DNA from: Silicimonas sp.
Lineage (GTDB): Bacteria > Pseudomonadota > Alphaproteobacteria > Rhodobacterales > Rhodobacteraceae
Direction: 5' to 3'
Assembly: GCA_013002465.1 (NCBI GenBank)
Contig: JABDJO010000117.1
Span: 1-40,928 of the forward strand
DNA: 40,928 bases
The position numbers and the translations under genes were made by a program. Positions 1-9,143 of this stretch are shown here, piece after piece. Numbering within the stretch: the stretch's first letter is position 1; the number at the start of each line of letters is the position of its first letter. The notes below the pieces were generated by a model, which made no database searches, was not told where the DNA came from, and saw nothing but the letters and a program-made list of their open reading frames with translations.

Positions 1-1
1 G

Positions 2-1903
2 AATTGCAGCGTGGCATTCAAGCTCAGCATGGCGATGCTCGCCATCGTTCTATTTGTGGTGCTTTTTCAAGCCACAGTGGGATTGCAACTGTTCCGACTT
101 GGCAGCGTTCAGACTTCGATCAGAACGACATCGGTGCCATTGCTTCGCGAGACCAGACAAATCGCGCGCCTTACAACCAATGTGGTTAATCAAACCACTT
201 TGCTGGAAAACGACCTGACAACAGGCGAGTTATCTCGCTTAAGAGAGAAATACCATGAGAACGAACAGTTGATCGACCAGGTTCTCTCTCGCATCTCAGT
301 GACCAATTTGGACGAAGACGTAACCCATGCTTTCCGAAGCAGTCGGAGAGAATTTTCCCAGGTAAACGAAGAGTTGTTCAGCAATCAGTTCAAGCAGCGA
401 GCGCAAGAAGCCAGGATCTTGCGGGCAAAAGACGCACTTCAGCTCAAATTGACAGAACTGCTGGATCTACTTGATCAACTCGTCGTCCGGTCGACAACGA
501 CAATCCTGGCTCCGTTCAAACAACCAGAAATCGGCGAGGCCGGGCTTGAGGCCTATCTGGTTTTCGCCGGTGAGATCGAGACCTTGAACACGCTGCGAAG
601 CGGTGTACTTGACGTGTCCAGTTTGCTTCAACATTCAGCCAACGAGCAAAACATAGATGCGCTGAACAACAACCTACACTTCCGCCTTCGCAATATCGGG
701 CGGTCACTCGTACTGCTGGATGCCAGCGAAGAACGGGCGACGCTTGCCCAAGTCGCATCCGACATGATTGATCTACTGTCGGCGGAAGACGGGCTTATTG
801 GTCTACTCAAAAGAAATACTGCGACGCGTGAAAGATTTGACGTACTTAAGCGGGCCCAGGTCGCCGCGGTCGACGAGATCGACAAGAGAACCAATCGGAT
901 CGTTGCCGGTGCGAACGAGTCCTTTGAACAACAAATAGACAATGCCAGGGGTCTGACAGAGACCATTATGTGGATCGGTATTGCCACGACCATCCTTGTT
1001 CTGGCTGGCATTTTCGGTGTGAATAGAAACGTTATCCGCAATCAGATCAGCCAACGCTTTACTGTTCTGACCGAGGATGTCGTCGCCATTTCGGAGAGAG
1101 ATTACGGCCATAGAATCCGAGTGGACGGCCGCGACGAAATCGGCACCATTGCGCGTGCTTTGGACACTTTCAAGCGACAGGCAGAAGAATTGCAAAGATC
1201 AAATGCCGAACTTGAAAGATTCGCTTATGTCGCTGCTCATGATCTGCGCTCGCCACTGGATGCCATACAGGATTTGGCGAGATGGACGTTGGAGGACGAG
1301 CGTGCACAGCTTTCGGAAACCTGCATTGAGAACCTTGAACTCATACTAAAAAGAAGTTCGCGTCTTTCTGCACTCCAGTCCGACTTGCTTACATATGCCA
1401 AGGTAACGGAAATGGACGCTTCAGCGGAAATCTTGGAGCTTTCAGACGAAATTGGACAAATAGCCGATCTTCTGGACCCGGAAAACAAATTCAACATCCG
1501 GTTGGTGAACGACCCCGGTCGGATTACGACCTATGGGCTACCCACCAGGCAAATTCTTCTCAATCTGATAACCAACGCCATAAAGCACCACGACAGAACG
1601 AGCGGACAGATTTTGGTACATTACGAGCGTACTGCAAAAGGGCACAAGTTCACCGTCGAGGATGATGGCCCGGGGATAGAACCGCGCTTCCAGGACAAGA
1701 TATTCAAACTTTTCAAGACACTTCAATCGCGAGATCAGGTTGAAGGAAGTGGGCTTGGATTGGCCCTGGTCAACAAGCTGATCGAACGTTTGGATGGCAC
1801 GCTTGCGGTCCACTCCAACGCTCCTAACCAACGCGGCAGCAAGTTCGTGTTCGAAGTTGACGATCTTGAGGACGTTACGACGTCCGTAAGGATTGCAGTT
1901 TAA
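2..1903 (+). CDS. Membrane sensor histidine kinase (5' end probably cut by window edge)
   Basis: Two-component sensor kinase of the inner membrane. A hydrophobic segment lies at about residues 5-25 (counting from the GTG at 11), then a long helical, presumably periplasmic sensor region, a second membrane segment near 317-337, a HAMP linker near 338-395, and the kinase core. The phospho-accepting histidine is H410 in AHDLRSPL; the ATP-binding domain shows the N box (LITNAIKHH), DDGPGIEP and GSGLGLALV. The GTG at 11 can start the protein, but the frame is open to the window edge and few residues precede the first membrane helix, so the true start may lie upstream. It is followed 34 bp later by a response regulator, its likely partner. 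The signal sensed cannot be told from the sequence. Base composition is less GC-rich than the rest of the window. Confidence 0.9.
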   Translation, partial: NCSVAFKLSMAMLAIVLFVVLFQATVGLQLFRLGSVQTSIRTTSVPLLRETRQIARLTTNVVNQTTLLENDLTTGELSRLREKYHENEQLIDQVLSRISVTNLDEDVTHAFRSSRREFSQVNEELFSNQFKQRAQEARILRAKDALQLKLTELLDLLDQLVVRSTTTILAPFKQPEIGEAGLEAYLVFAGEIETLNTLRSGVLDVSSLLQHSANEQNIDALNNNLHFRLRNIGRSLVLLDASEERATLAQVASDMIDLLSAEDGLIGLLKRNTATRERFDVLKRAQVAAVDEIDKRTNRIVAGANESFEQQIDNARGLTETIMWIGIATTILVLAGIFGVNRNVIRNQISQRFTVLTEDVVAISERDYGHRIRVDGRDEIGTIARALDTFKRQAEELQRSNAELERFAYVAAHDLRSPLDAIQDLARWTLEDERAQLSETCIENLELILKRSSRLSALQSDLLTYAKVTEMDASAEILELSDEIGQIADLLDPENKFNIRLVNDPGRITTYGLPTRQILLNLITNAIKHHDRTSGQILVHYERTAKGHKFTVEDDGPGIEPRFQDKIFKLFKTLQSRDQVEGSGLGLALVNKLIERLDGTLAVHSNAPNQRGSKFVFEVDDLEDVTTSVRIAV

Positions 1904-1937
1904 GGATGGACGACAGAAGTTACGAAAGGGCCAAGAA

Positions 1938-2366
1938 TTGGACTATGAACCCGTGAAATTTCTGATTGTTGACGATGACGAAGTCAGCGTCATGAAGATC
2001 AAGCGCGCGATCAGGAAGGCAGATTTCATCAACCCGGTGGTTGTTGCCAAGGACGGCATCGACGCCTTGCACATCCTGCGCGGAAATTGCTGCCAGGAGG
2101 GACTGACGCCGCCATACATCGTGACACTTGATATCAACATGCCGCGCATGGACGGTCACGAATTTCTTCAGGAAATACGCGGTGACACAAAACTTAGAAA
2201 CGTTGTTATTTTTATTCTGACGACTTCGGACAACAAGAAAGATATCGCCTCCGCCTACGATCATAATGTCGCCGGATATATCCTGAAGGAAAGATCTGAA
2301 GAAAGCTTGCTGGAAAAAGTTTCCATGATAGAAAATTTCTCCAATCTTGTCGTTCTACCCAGATAA
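1938..2366 (+). CDS. Single-domain response regulator (CheY/Rcp1-like)
   Basis: Stand-alone receiver domain of 142 residues with no output domain. It keeps the acidic pocket (IVDDDE near residues 10-15), the phospho-acceptor D65 in TLDINMPRMDG, the conserved T/S (LTTSDN) and the lysine in GYILKE (about K117). The extended TSDNKKDI loop resembles Rcp1-type regulators that pair with HWE/phytochrome-like kinases. The start is inferred as TTG 1938, because a GAAAGGG Shine-Dalgarno-like stretch lies just upstream; GTG 1953 and TTG 1893 (overlapping the kinase stop) are alternatives. It probably receives phosphate from the upstream kinase and acts by protein contact, perhaps as a phosphate shuttle. 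Confidence 0.85.
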   Translation: MDYEPVKFLIVDDDEVSVMKIKRAIRKADFINPVVVAKDGIDALHILRGNCCQEGLTPPYIVTLDINMPRMDGHEFLQEIRGDTKLRNVVIFILTTSDNKKDIASAYDHNVAGYILKERSEESLLEKVSMIENFSNLVVLPR

Positions 2367-2485
2367 TATCTTGATGGTTCGAGTTTGAATTAAACTAGGC
2401 GATAATTTGCGCCATATCGGTCACGGGAATTAACGCATGGGTAACATTGGTAAAGCAATTACGAGTTCCCAGACAATTCATCTGT

Positions 2486-3187
2486 ATGAACGAGGTCGTA
2501 GTGCTTGACAATGCACCCACAGAAATCGCCATCGGCTCTGCCAATCAAAAGAACGCCTATAGCATCAAAGCATTGGTGCTTGACGATTGCCAATTCGACC
2601 GCGCGAGAGTGCGCCGACTGATCGGGCAAACCGGTATGCCGATCACGGTAAAGGAAATCGCCGACCTGGATACGCTGGAAAATGCACTGAAAACCGATGT
2701 ATTTGATGTTGCGCTGATCGACTACAACCTCGCCGACAGTGACGGTTTCGACGCCCTGGAGGTTTTGAAGAAAAATTCAGCACAATCCATGACGGCGTGC
2801 ATCATGATCACTGGTGACGATCAATCCAAGGTGGCCGTTAAGGCGCTGAAAAGTGGTTGCTCGGATTACCTAACAAAACAAAGCCTCTCCGCTGAAACGT
2901 TAAGGGTAACTGTTCTTTCCGCGCTTGCCGAACACATGGAGGAAGTGCGAACAGAAGTACCTGTCCTGGATGTTGACAAGCTTGCTGACAAGATCACAAC
3001 GAATTATTCGAACGTGCTGCAACCGGAAGTTGCCGGCCTTCTGCGGCATATACGAACGCTGAAATCGTCCATTCTGAAGCCTACTCACGAAGCACAGGAA
3101 GATATCCATGCCTTGGAGCGTCGTTGCATAACTCTTTGGAAGGCATTGAAGGCGCCTGTCCCCCAGTTGGACAAGAAATGCCATTGA
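2486..3187 (+). CDS. Response regulator with receiver domain and uncharacterised C-terminal tail
   Basis: The N-terminal two-thirds is a receiver domain: acidic pocket VLDDCQFDR (about residues 32-40), phospho-acceptor D79 in ALIDYNLADSDG, MITGDD, and the conserved lysine in YLTKQ. About 80 residues follow that I do not recognise as a DNA-binding domain; they are mostly helical in character, possibly a phosphotransfer or dimerisation tail. The ATG at 2486 is taken as start (233 residues); a TTG at 2447 is in frame, and neither has a clear ribosome site. It forms a kinase / regulator / regulator group with the two genes upstream. With no recognisable output domain, it may bind another protein or compete for phosphate. 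Confidence 0.8.
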   Translation: MNEVVVLDNAPTEIAIGSANQKNAYSIKALVLDDCQFDRARVRRLIGQTGMPITVKEIADLDTLENALKTDVFDVALIDYNLADSDGFDALEVLKKNSAQSMTACIMITGDDQSKVAVKALKSGCSDYLTKQSLSAETLRVTVLSALAEHMEEVRTEVPVLDVDKLADKITTNYSNVLQPEVAGLLRHIRTLKSSILKPTHEAQEDIHALERRCITLWKALKAPVPQLDKKCH

Positions 3188-3399
3188 TTACAAATGGTTG
3201 CTGAGCTAGCTCGCTTAAATGGCCAGCGGTGACATCTGCGGCCAAACGTGACTATTTCAGGAACGGATAGTGCTTCGAACCTAAACTCCCCAAGTCCGCT
3301 TAGCGTGCGGGCTCAACTATCTTTTCCAGTAAATGGCATTTCCGGTTTGCGCTGCCGCCATTCGGGCCGCAGATTGCCTGAAAACCGGAGGAGTGGGTT

Positions 3400-4707
3400 A
3401 TGACCATTGCAAAGCGCCCCTGGGTCCCAAAGCCTAGCGAAACCCTAATAAACCAAATCGCCTCAACGACCGCTGCATCTACGTCAGCGGCGCTTTTAGC
3501 GCGTCTTGGCAAGTTGGCCGAAAAGAACCGCGACATCCATGAAAAAGAGTGCTTCAACCTCAACCCCGCTACAAATGTGATGAACCCCAAGGCCGAAGCC
3601 TTTCTGGCATCCGGCATCGGTTCGCGCCCGTCACTGGGGTATCCCGGGGATAAGTACGAGATGGGCCTGGAAGCCATTGAAGAGATCGAAGTGATCGCCG
3701 CCGAGCTTTGTGCAGAGGTGTTCCAGGCAAAATATGCCGAAATCCGTGTGCCGTCCGGGGCGATTGCCAATCTTTACGGTTTCATGGCGACGTGCAGTCC
3801 TGGGGATACGATCATCGTGCCTCCGGCCTCGATCGGCGGCCATGTAACGCACCACGGCGCGGGCTGCGCCGGTCTTTACGGATTGCGTATCATCGAGGCC
3901 CCTGTGGCAGTGGATGGCTATACTGTGGATGTTACCAAACTTGCCGAAATGGCGCGGGTGGAAAGGCCAAAACTGATCACTATTGGCGGAAGCCTTAACC
4001 TGTTCGAACACCCGGTCGCCGAAGTGCGCTCCATAGCCGAAAGTTGTGGCGCCAAGGTCATGTTCGACGCCGCGCATCAATGTGGAATCATTGCAGGCAG
4101 GGCGTGGTCAAATCCCTTGGAAGAAGGTGCGCATTTCATGACCATGAGCACTTACAAAAGCCTTGGTGGCCCCGCCGGCGGGCTGATCGTTTCAAATGAC
4201 CAAGACATCGCCAAGCGGCTTGATGCCATAGCATTCCCCGGCATGACGGCAAATTTCGACGCAGCCAAATCGGCGGCACTTGCGGTAACAATGCTGGATT
4301 GGCGTGATTTCGGAGGGGCCTACGCCACCGAAATGATCAACATGTCCAAGGCTCTGGCAGCAGCATTGGATGCCAGGGGTGTGAAGGTTTTTTCCGGGAG
4401 TGATGGGTTCACGAAATCACACCAGTTTGCAGTCATTGCGGCCCCATACAATGGCGGTCAAGCGGCGTCGAAACGCCTGCGTTCGTCAGGGTTTCTGGCC
4501 TGCGGTATCGGCTTGCCGTTGCCAGAAGTGGCGGGAGACATGAATGGATTGCGCATCGGCACACCGGAACTGGTTCGATGGGGCATGACATCCAATGATG
4601 CCGAAACCCTGGCCGACCTTATCGCACGGGCGCTGGCAGGAGAGCACGTCTTGAAAGAGGTATCCGCGTGGCGCAGAACCTTTGATCGAGTGCATTTTGC
4701 GCACTAG
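3400..4707 (+). CDS. PLP-dependent enzyme of the serine hydroxymethyltransferase fold
   Basis: A 435-residue fold-type I PLP enzyme resembling glycine/serine hydroxymethyltransferase (GlyA): FLASGIGSRPSLGYPGDKYE near 68-87, the cofactor aspartate in FDAAHQCGII (D223, H226), and the Schiff-base lysine K253 in TYKSLGGPAGG. Known relatives exchange a one-carbon unit between tetrahydrofolate and glycine/serine, or act as aldolases on alpha-methylserine or beta-hydroxy amino acids. The sequence is clearly not a standard housekeeping GlyA (different N-terminus, STYKSLGGPAGG where GlyA has a TTHKTLRGPRGG-type motif), so a side-substrate such as alpha-methylserine or a threonine-like amino acid is plausible. 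It has a good ribosome site (GGAGGAG, about 8 bp before ATG) and stands alone between the sensor genes and the divergently oriented sugar locus. Confidence 0.75.
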   Translation: MTIAKRPWVPKPSETLINQIASTTAASTSAALLARLGKLAEKNRDIHEKECFNLNPATNVMNPKAEAFLASGIGSRPSLGYPGDKYEMGLEAIEEIEVIAAELCAEVFQAKYAEIRVPSGAIANLYGFMATCSPGDTIIVPPASIGGHVTHHGAGCAGLYGLRIIEAPVAVDGYTVDVTKLAEMARVERPKLITIGGSLNLFEHPVAEVRSIAESCGAKVMFDAAHQCGIIAGRAWSNPLEEGAHFMTMSTYKSLGGPAGGLIVSNDQDIAKRLDAIAFPGMTANFDAAKSAALAVTMLDWRDFGGAYATEMINMSKALAAALDARGVKVFSGSDGFTKSHQFAVIAAPYNGGQAASKRLRSSGFLACGIGLPLPEVAGDMNGLRIGTPELVRWGMTSNDAETLADLIARALAGEHVLKEVSAWRRTFDRVHFAH

Positions 4708-4828
4708 GCAACGCGCCGTTCATGTGATGCCATGTGCTTTGCATGGCAACGGAATCAAAGGGTTTCGAAGCCGTTTTTGGTTGCTTCGCGAAAAGCCGCA
4801 CCCGCCCGCAAACCCGTTGAGATCTCGT

Positions 4829-5860
4829 TTAACCGAAACGGGGTTCGGGTTGGTGCAGGATTTGCAGCGTCTCCGATGATTCCCCTGATAGCCTGCGCAA
4901 CAGAAGTGTCGCCATATCACGACCGGTCGCTTCGATATCCTCGAATACCGCCTCAACCCTTGGGCGCAAAAGCCCGAAGACCGGCGAAGCGCGCTTGGCG
5001 ACCAAGTCAAGCTCACGCCCAAGTTCCATGCCGCAGTCATCAAGGGCTGCCAAGGTCGCCAGCGCCGTTACCTCGCCCACGCACACCAATCCGTCGGGTG
5101 CGTCATGTGCCTTAAGGCGCTGAAGCACTTGCGCTGAAATCCGGTCGGGCGAACTGTCCAAGTTGACCTTGTCAAGAAACTCGAAGTCAACGCCGGCCTC
5201 ACGGGCCGCGGCCATGAAGCCATAGCGAAGATGTTGCGTAAATGTGAAACGGGCTTCAGGTAAAATGATGCCGAGACGGCGACGGCCTTTTTCGACCAAT
5301 CGCCGGACCGCCAGACGAGCGTAGGCTTCATTGTCGAAGTCGACATAGGGGTGCGGCAGCGAAAACTCGGTGCGCCCGTGGGTCACAAACGGAAAGTCCG
5401 CCTCAAGCAGCACACGTACACGTTCGTCGAAGGCCTCGGTTCGCGTGAATATCAGCCCATCCGCAAGATTGTTGCGCAGAATGTTGCGAACCGCTTCGAC
5501 CCGATCTTGGCGAATGAAGTCTGGAATAATAGTGACCGAATACCCTGTTCCGTCCAGGGCGGACGTCAGCCCGGTCAGCAATTCGGCGGTAAAGCCTAGA
5601 AACTCATGTGCCGGATTGACGAGTAGGCTGATCACCTTTGTTCGCCCGGTTCTTAGCCTTTGCGCCGCGCGATCAGGAACATATCCCACTTCAGCTGCAG
5701 CAGAAGACACCGTCTCACGTGTTTTTTCCGAGATTAGCGGGTCACCCTTCAAAGCCCGCGAGACGGTTGTCACCGCGAAACCAGTGCGATCCGCAATTGT
5801 CCGCAAAGTCGGTTTGCGCTGGCGCGCTGAATGGGCAATGCTCTTCTGGTCCGTCGGCAT
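4829..5860 (-). CDS. LacI-family repressor of the adjacent glucose-type ABC operon (AglR-like)
   Basis: A 343-residue LacI/GalR regulator. The N-terminal helix-turn-helix (TLRTIADRTGFAVTTVSRAL, about residues 19-38) and the YVPD hinge region precede a periplasmic-binding-protein-like sugar domain starting at KVISLLVN. The start is placed at ATG 5860 (MPTDQK) because the helix-turn-helix then begins 18 residues in, as usual for the family; the frame is open to 5947. It is divergent from the gts-type operon beginning at 6078, and two AACGTT-centred palindromes lie in the shared promoter region, so it most likely represses that operon and itself until a sugar binds. The family resembles AglR of alpha-glucoside loci, but the transporter here is of the glucose/mannose type, so the inducer is uncertain. 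Confidence 0.88.
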   Translation of the reverse strand: MPTDQKSIAHSARQRKPTLRTIADRTGFAVTTVSRALKGDPLISEKTRETVSSAAAEVGYVPDRAAQRLRTGRTKVISLLVNPAHEFLGFTAELLTGLTSALDGTGYSVTIIPDFIRQDRVEAVRNILRNNLADGLIFTRTEAFDERVRVLLEADFPFVTHGRTEFSLPHPYVDFDNEAYARLAVRRLVEKGRRRLGIILPEARFTFTQHLRYGFMAAAREAGVDFEFLDKVNLDSSPDRISAQVLQRLKAHDAPDGLVCVGEVTALATLAALDDCGMELGRELDLVAKRASPVFGLLRPRVEAVFEDIEATGRDMATLLLRRLSGESSETLQILHQPEPRFG

Positions 5861-5897
5861 ATCGTTGTCCGTTGCTTTGGTAATGGTTGCACGTGTT

Positions 5898-5911
5898 TTG
5901 TAACGTTGCAA
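5898..5911. promoter_or_regulatory. Candidate LacI-type operator near the repressor gene
   Basis: TTGTAACGTTGCAA is a 14-bp near palindrome (12 of 14 positions symmetric) with the central CG step typical of LacI-family operators. It lies 38 bp upstream of the repressor start codon, fitting autoregulation. Its AACGTT core is shared with a second site at 6031-6046. Confidence 0.5.
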
Positions 5912-6016
5912 CTGGTAATTTCTTCCTGTTTTATCCGCCTTCCACACGGAGAGAACTTATTTAATAGACTGTAGTTAAACAATAAAAGACCAATTAGTGG
6001 GAGCTACAGGAATTTG

Positions 6017-6046
6017 TTGACTTTTTGGGTATTGTAACGTTTTAAT
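6017..6046 (+). promoter_or_regulatory. Promoter of the gts-type operon with overlapping operator
   Basis: A sigma-70-like -35 TTGACT (6017-6022) and -10 TTTAAT (6041-6046) are separated by 18 bp. The AACGTT-centred palindrome ATTGTAACGTTTTAAT (6031-6046, 12 of 16 symmetric) covers the spacer and -10, so a bound LacI protein would block polymerase. It lies about 32 bp before the ATG of the binding-protein gene. Assignment is by eye only. Confidence 0.5.
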
Positions 6047-6077
6047 TTAGGGGAATGAAAGCTAGGGAGGAACAATT

Positions 6078-7325
6078 ATGTCTTTCATGAAGAATCTGAA
6101 GGCCACCGCTGCGGTGGTTGCACTGAGCACTGGTGTGGCTCAGGCGGCAGACGTCGAAGTGCTGCATTGGTGGACGTCCGGCGGTGAAGCCGCAGCACTG
6201 AATGTGCTGAAGGGCGACCTGGAAGGTCAGGGCATCGGTTGGCAGGACATGCCGGTTGCTGGCGGAGGTGGCGAACAGGCCATGACCGTTTTGAGGGCTC
6301 GTGTCACGGCTGGCAATGCGCCGACCGCCGTTCAGATGCTGGGCTTTGATATCCAGGACTGGGCGAAAGAGGGCGCCTTGGCAAACCTCAATGATCTGGC
6401 TGCCGCCGAAGGCTGGGACGACGTCGTGCCGGAAGCCCTGCAGGGTTTCGCCAAGCATGACGGTAAGTGGATCTCGGCGCCTGTAAACGTTCACTCGACA
6501 AACTGGGTCTGGGCCAACAAGGCTGTCCTGGATACCAACGGCATCGCTGTTCCGGAAACCTGGGACGATTTCGCCGCTGCAGTCGACGCGCTGTCGGCCG
6601 CCGGTATCACACCAATCGCCCATGGCGGTCAGGCTTGGCAGGATGCGACGGTCTTTGATGCGGTCGTCATGTCGACCGGTGGCCCTGACTTCTACAAGGC
6701 GGCCTTCATCGACCTGGACGAAGAGGCACTTGGTTCGGACACAATGAAAGAAGCCTTCGACCGCATGGCGTTCATCCGCGCCAACGTCGATGACAACTTC
6801 TCGGGTCGTGACTGGAACCTGGCAACGGCCATGGTCATCAACGGCGATGCCGGTTTCCAGATGATGGGCGACTGGGCAAAGGGCGAATTCCTGAACGCAG
6901 GCAAAGTACCTGGCCAGGATTTCCTATGCTTCCGTTTTCCGGGCACCCAAAATCAGGTGACCTTCAACGCAGACCAGTTCGCGATGTTCGACCAGGGTGG
7001 CGCGGTATCGGCTGAACAATCGGCACTGGCTCAGGCGATCCTGTCACCGACGTTCCAGTCGGCCTTCAACGTGGTCAAGGGCTCGGTTCCTGCGCGGACC
7101 GACGTTTCGGATGCTGATTTTGACGATTGCGGCAAGCAGGGCATGAAGGACCTGGCGGCTGCGGCCTCGTCGGGCAACCTTTTTGGCTCGATGGCCCATG
7201 GTCATGCGGCACCAGCCAGCATCAAGAACGCGGTCTATGACGTTGTGACTGCTCACTTCAACGGCGAATACGATAGCGCCACGGCGGTGACCGAACTGGT
7301 CGATGCCGTGTCGATCGCCAAGTAA
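6078..7325 (+). CDS. gtsA: Glucose/mannose-type ABC transporter periplasmic binding protein (GtsA-like)
   Basis: A 415-residue extracellular solute-binding protein of family 1. A signal peptide runs over residues 1-24 ([12 protein letters not shown]), followed by [20 protein letters not shown], which strongly matches my recollection of Pseudomonas GtsA; further GtsA-like blocks are [58 protein letters not shown] and the C-terminal SMAHGHAA. In GtsA the substrate is glucose (and mannose) captured in the periplasm. The ATG at 6078 has a strong AGGGAGGA ribosome site. It is the first gene of gtsA-B-C-ATPase-GMC, with a 10-bp hairpin just after its stop. Regulation is probably by the divergent LacI protein. 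Confidence 0.88.
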   Translation: MSFMKNLKATAAVVALSTGVAQAADVEVLHWWTSGGEAAALNVLKGDLEGQGIGWQDMPVAGGGGEQAMTVLRARVTAGNAPTAVQMLGFDIQDWAKEGALANLNDLAAAEGWDDVVPEALQGFAKHDGKWISAPVNVHSTNWVWANKAVLDTNGIAVPETWDDFAAAVDALSAAGITPIAHGGQAWQDATVFDAVVMSTGGPDFYKAAFIDLDEEALGSDTMKEAFDRMAFIRANVDDNFSGRDWNLATAMVINGDAGFQMMGDWAKGEFLNAGKVPGQDFLCFRFPGTQNQVTFNADQFAMFDQGGAVSAEQSALAQAILSPTFQSAFNVVKGSVPARTDVSDADFDDCGKQGMKDLAAAASSGNLFGSMAHGHAAPASIKNAVYDVVTAHFNGEYDSATAVTELVDAVSIAK

Positions 7326-7332
7326 GACAGCG

Positions 7333-7360
7333 CGCGCCCCGAGGTCATCTTCGGGGCGCG
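7333..7360 (+). terminator. Hairpin after the gtsA-like gene (attenuator or 3' stabiliser)
   Basis: CGCGCCCCGA (7333-7342) pairs perfectly with TCGGGGCGCG (7351-7360) over 10 bp with an 8-nt loop, lying 7 nt after the binding-protein stop and 10 nt before the next start. There is only a short T-run (GCATTTTCCC), so partial termination or protection of the upstream mRNA is more likely than full termination. Confidence 0.7.
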
Positions 7361-7370
7361 GCATTTTCCC

Positions 7371-8258
7371 ATGCAATCCGCCCCCGATTTCAAAACCCGC
7401 CTGCAGGTGTGGTTACCCAAGCTGGTCCTGTCACCTTCGATCGCGATGGTTCTGGTCTTTGTTTATGGCTTCATTCTGTTCACCGTGTATCTGTCGTTCA
7501 CTGACAGCCGCATTCTGCCAAGCTATGGCTGGGTAGGGTGGGAGAACTATTCGAAGCTGTTTCGCCTAAGCCATTGGGAAATTGCGATAACCAACATGGC
7601 GATCTTTGCCTTGTTGTACATGGTGATCTGCACGGTCATCGGGCTGGCGCTGGCGATTTTCCTGGATCAGAAAATCCGTGGCGAAGGGGCTTTGCGACCG
7701 ATCTATCTTTATCCCATGGCGCTGTCGTTCATTGTGACAGGAACCGCCTGGAAGTGGATCCTGGACCCCGGCATCGGGATCGAGAACACAATGCATTCCC
7801 TTGGCTGGGAAAGCTTCGCCTTCGACTGGATCAAGAATCGCGAGTACGCGCTTTACACCGTCGTTCTTGCCGCCGTCTGGCAGACCAGCGGGTTTGTCAT
7901 GGCGATGTTTCTGGCCGGATTGCGCGGCATCGACAACGAGATCCTGAAAGCGGCCCAGATGGACGGCGCGTCGAACTGGAATCTCTATCGGCGGATCATC
8001 ATCCCGCAGCTTCGCCCCGCCTTCCTGTCGGCCTTTGTGATCCTCGCGCATCTCGCCATCAAGACCTATGATCTGGTAATTGCCTTGACGGGGGGAGGTC
8101 CCGGACGGGCGACCGAACTGCCGGCAACCTTCATGTACTCTTATACCTTCACGCGGAACCAGATGGGGATCGGTGCGGCCTCGGCGACGATCATGCTGAT
8201 GACAATCGCAGCGATCATGGTCCCATATCTCTACGCTGAATTGCGGGAGAAGCGCTGA
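7371..8258 (+). CDS. gtsB: Sugar ABC transporter permease, MalF/GtsB-like
   Basis: A 295-residue inner-membrane permease with about six hydrophobic segments, the first near residues 20-42 (SIAMVLVFVYGFILFTVYL). The cytoplasmic EAA loop that docks the ATPase reads EILKAAQMDGASNWNLYRRI followed by IIPQLRP. It forms the channel for the sugar delivered by the binding protein upstream, together with the next gene, whose ATG overlaps this gene's stop (position 8258). Length and topology are normal for the GtsB/UgpA/MalF type. Confidence 0.88.
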   Translation: MQSAPDFKTRLQVWLPKLVLSPSIAMVLVFVYGFILFTVYLSFTDSRILPSYGWVGWENYSKLFRLSHWEIAITNMAIFALLYMVICTVIGLALAIFLDQKIRGEGALRPIYLYPMALSFIVTGTAWKWILDPGIGIENTMHSLGWESFAFDWIKNREYALYTVVLAAVWQTSGFVMAMFLAGLRGIDNEILKAAQMDGASNWNLYRRIIIPQLRPAFLSAFVILAHLAIKTYDLVIALTGGGPGRATELPATFMYSYTFTRNQMGIGAASATIMLMTIAAIMVPYLYAELREKR

Positions 8259-9139
8259 TGTCGGTTGCCTCGCAAGATACGACAATCCGCACTGGTCGCG
8301 TTACCCGGGCGCTGATCTATCTGACGCTCCTTCTGTTCGCCTTGTTCTATTTGATGCCATTGTTCGTGATGGTAGTGAACTCGCTGAAGCCGCTGCACGA
8401 GATCACCAGTGGTAATATGATGGCGCTGCCCGAGGTCTGGACGATTGAGCCATGGCGCAAGGCCTGGTCCGAAGCGCAAATTGGCGTGCAGGCCACCGGG
8501 TTGAAGCCGTACTTCTGGAACTCGATCAAGATGGTTGTGCCAGCGGTGTTTCTGTCAACCATGCTTGGCGCATTAAACGGTTATGTTCTGACCAAGTGGC
8601 GGTTCCGGGGGGACACGATCCTGTTCGGTCTGATGTTGTTTGCCTGTTTCATTCCATTCCAGATCGTGCTGATTCCAATGGCGCGGGTGCTGGGTATTTT
8701 TGGCCTGGCGGGTACCACATGGGGGCTGGTGCTGGTTCATCTGGTCTATGGCATCGGATTCACGACGCTCTATTTCCGGAACTACTACGCCGCTTTCCCG
8801 ACCGAACTGGTGCGGGCAGCACAGATTGACGGGGCGGGGTTCTTCCAGATCTTCTGGCGCATCCTGTTGCCAAGCTCGGGGCCGATCATTGTGGTGAGCG
8901 TGATCTGGCAGTTCACCAACATCTGGAACGACTTTCTGTTCGGCGCCTCGTTCGCTGACTTTTCAAGTCAGCCGATGACCGTGGCGCTGAACAACCTCGT
9001 GCAATCCTCGCACGGGGTAAAGGAATACAACGTGCATTTTGCGGCAGCGATCCTTGCCGCTCTTCCCACACTTCTCGTCTACATCGTCGCAGGCCGGTAC
9101 TTTGTACGTGGCCTGATGGCTGGCAGCGTAAAGGGCTGA
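8258..9139 (+). CDS. gtsC: Sugar ABC transporter permease, MalG/GtsC-like
   Basis: A 293-residue second permease. Membrane segments include [20 protein letters not shown] near residues 19-38, and the EAA loop is [20 protein letters not shown] followed by LLPSSGP. The ending [13 protein letters not shown] is the usual C-terminus of MalG-type subunits. It overlaps the stop of the preceding permease gene by one base and lies 4 bp before the ATPase gene. It acts as heterodimer partner in the import channel. Confidence 0.88.
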   Translation: MSVASQDTTIRTGRVTRALIYLTLLLFALFYLMPLFVMVVNSLKPLHEITSGNMMALPEVWTIEPWRKAWSEAQIGVQATGLKPYFWNSIKMVVPAVFLSTMLGALNGYVLTKWRFRGDTILFGLMLFACFIPFQIVLIPMARVLGIFGLAGTTWGLVLVHLVYGIGFTTLYFRNYYAAFPTELVRAAQIDGAGFFQIFWRILLPSSGPIIVVSVIWQFTNIWNDFLFGASFADFSSQPMTVALNNLVQSSHGVKEYNVHFAAAILAALPTLLVYIVAGRYFVRGLMAGSVKG

Positions 9140-9143
9140 TCCC

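Noticed and set aside
1906-1956. Sixteen-codon frame starting ATGGACGAC after the kinase stop
   Set aside because: It could be a leader peptide coupled to the response regulator, but it is short, not recognisable, and overlaps the regulator start region; nothing supports its expression.
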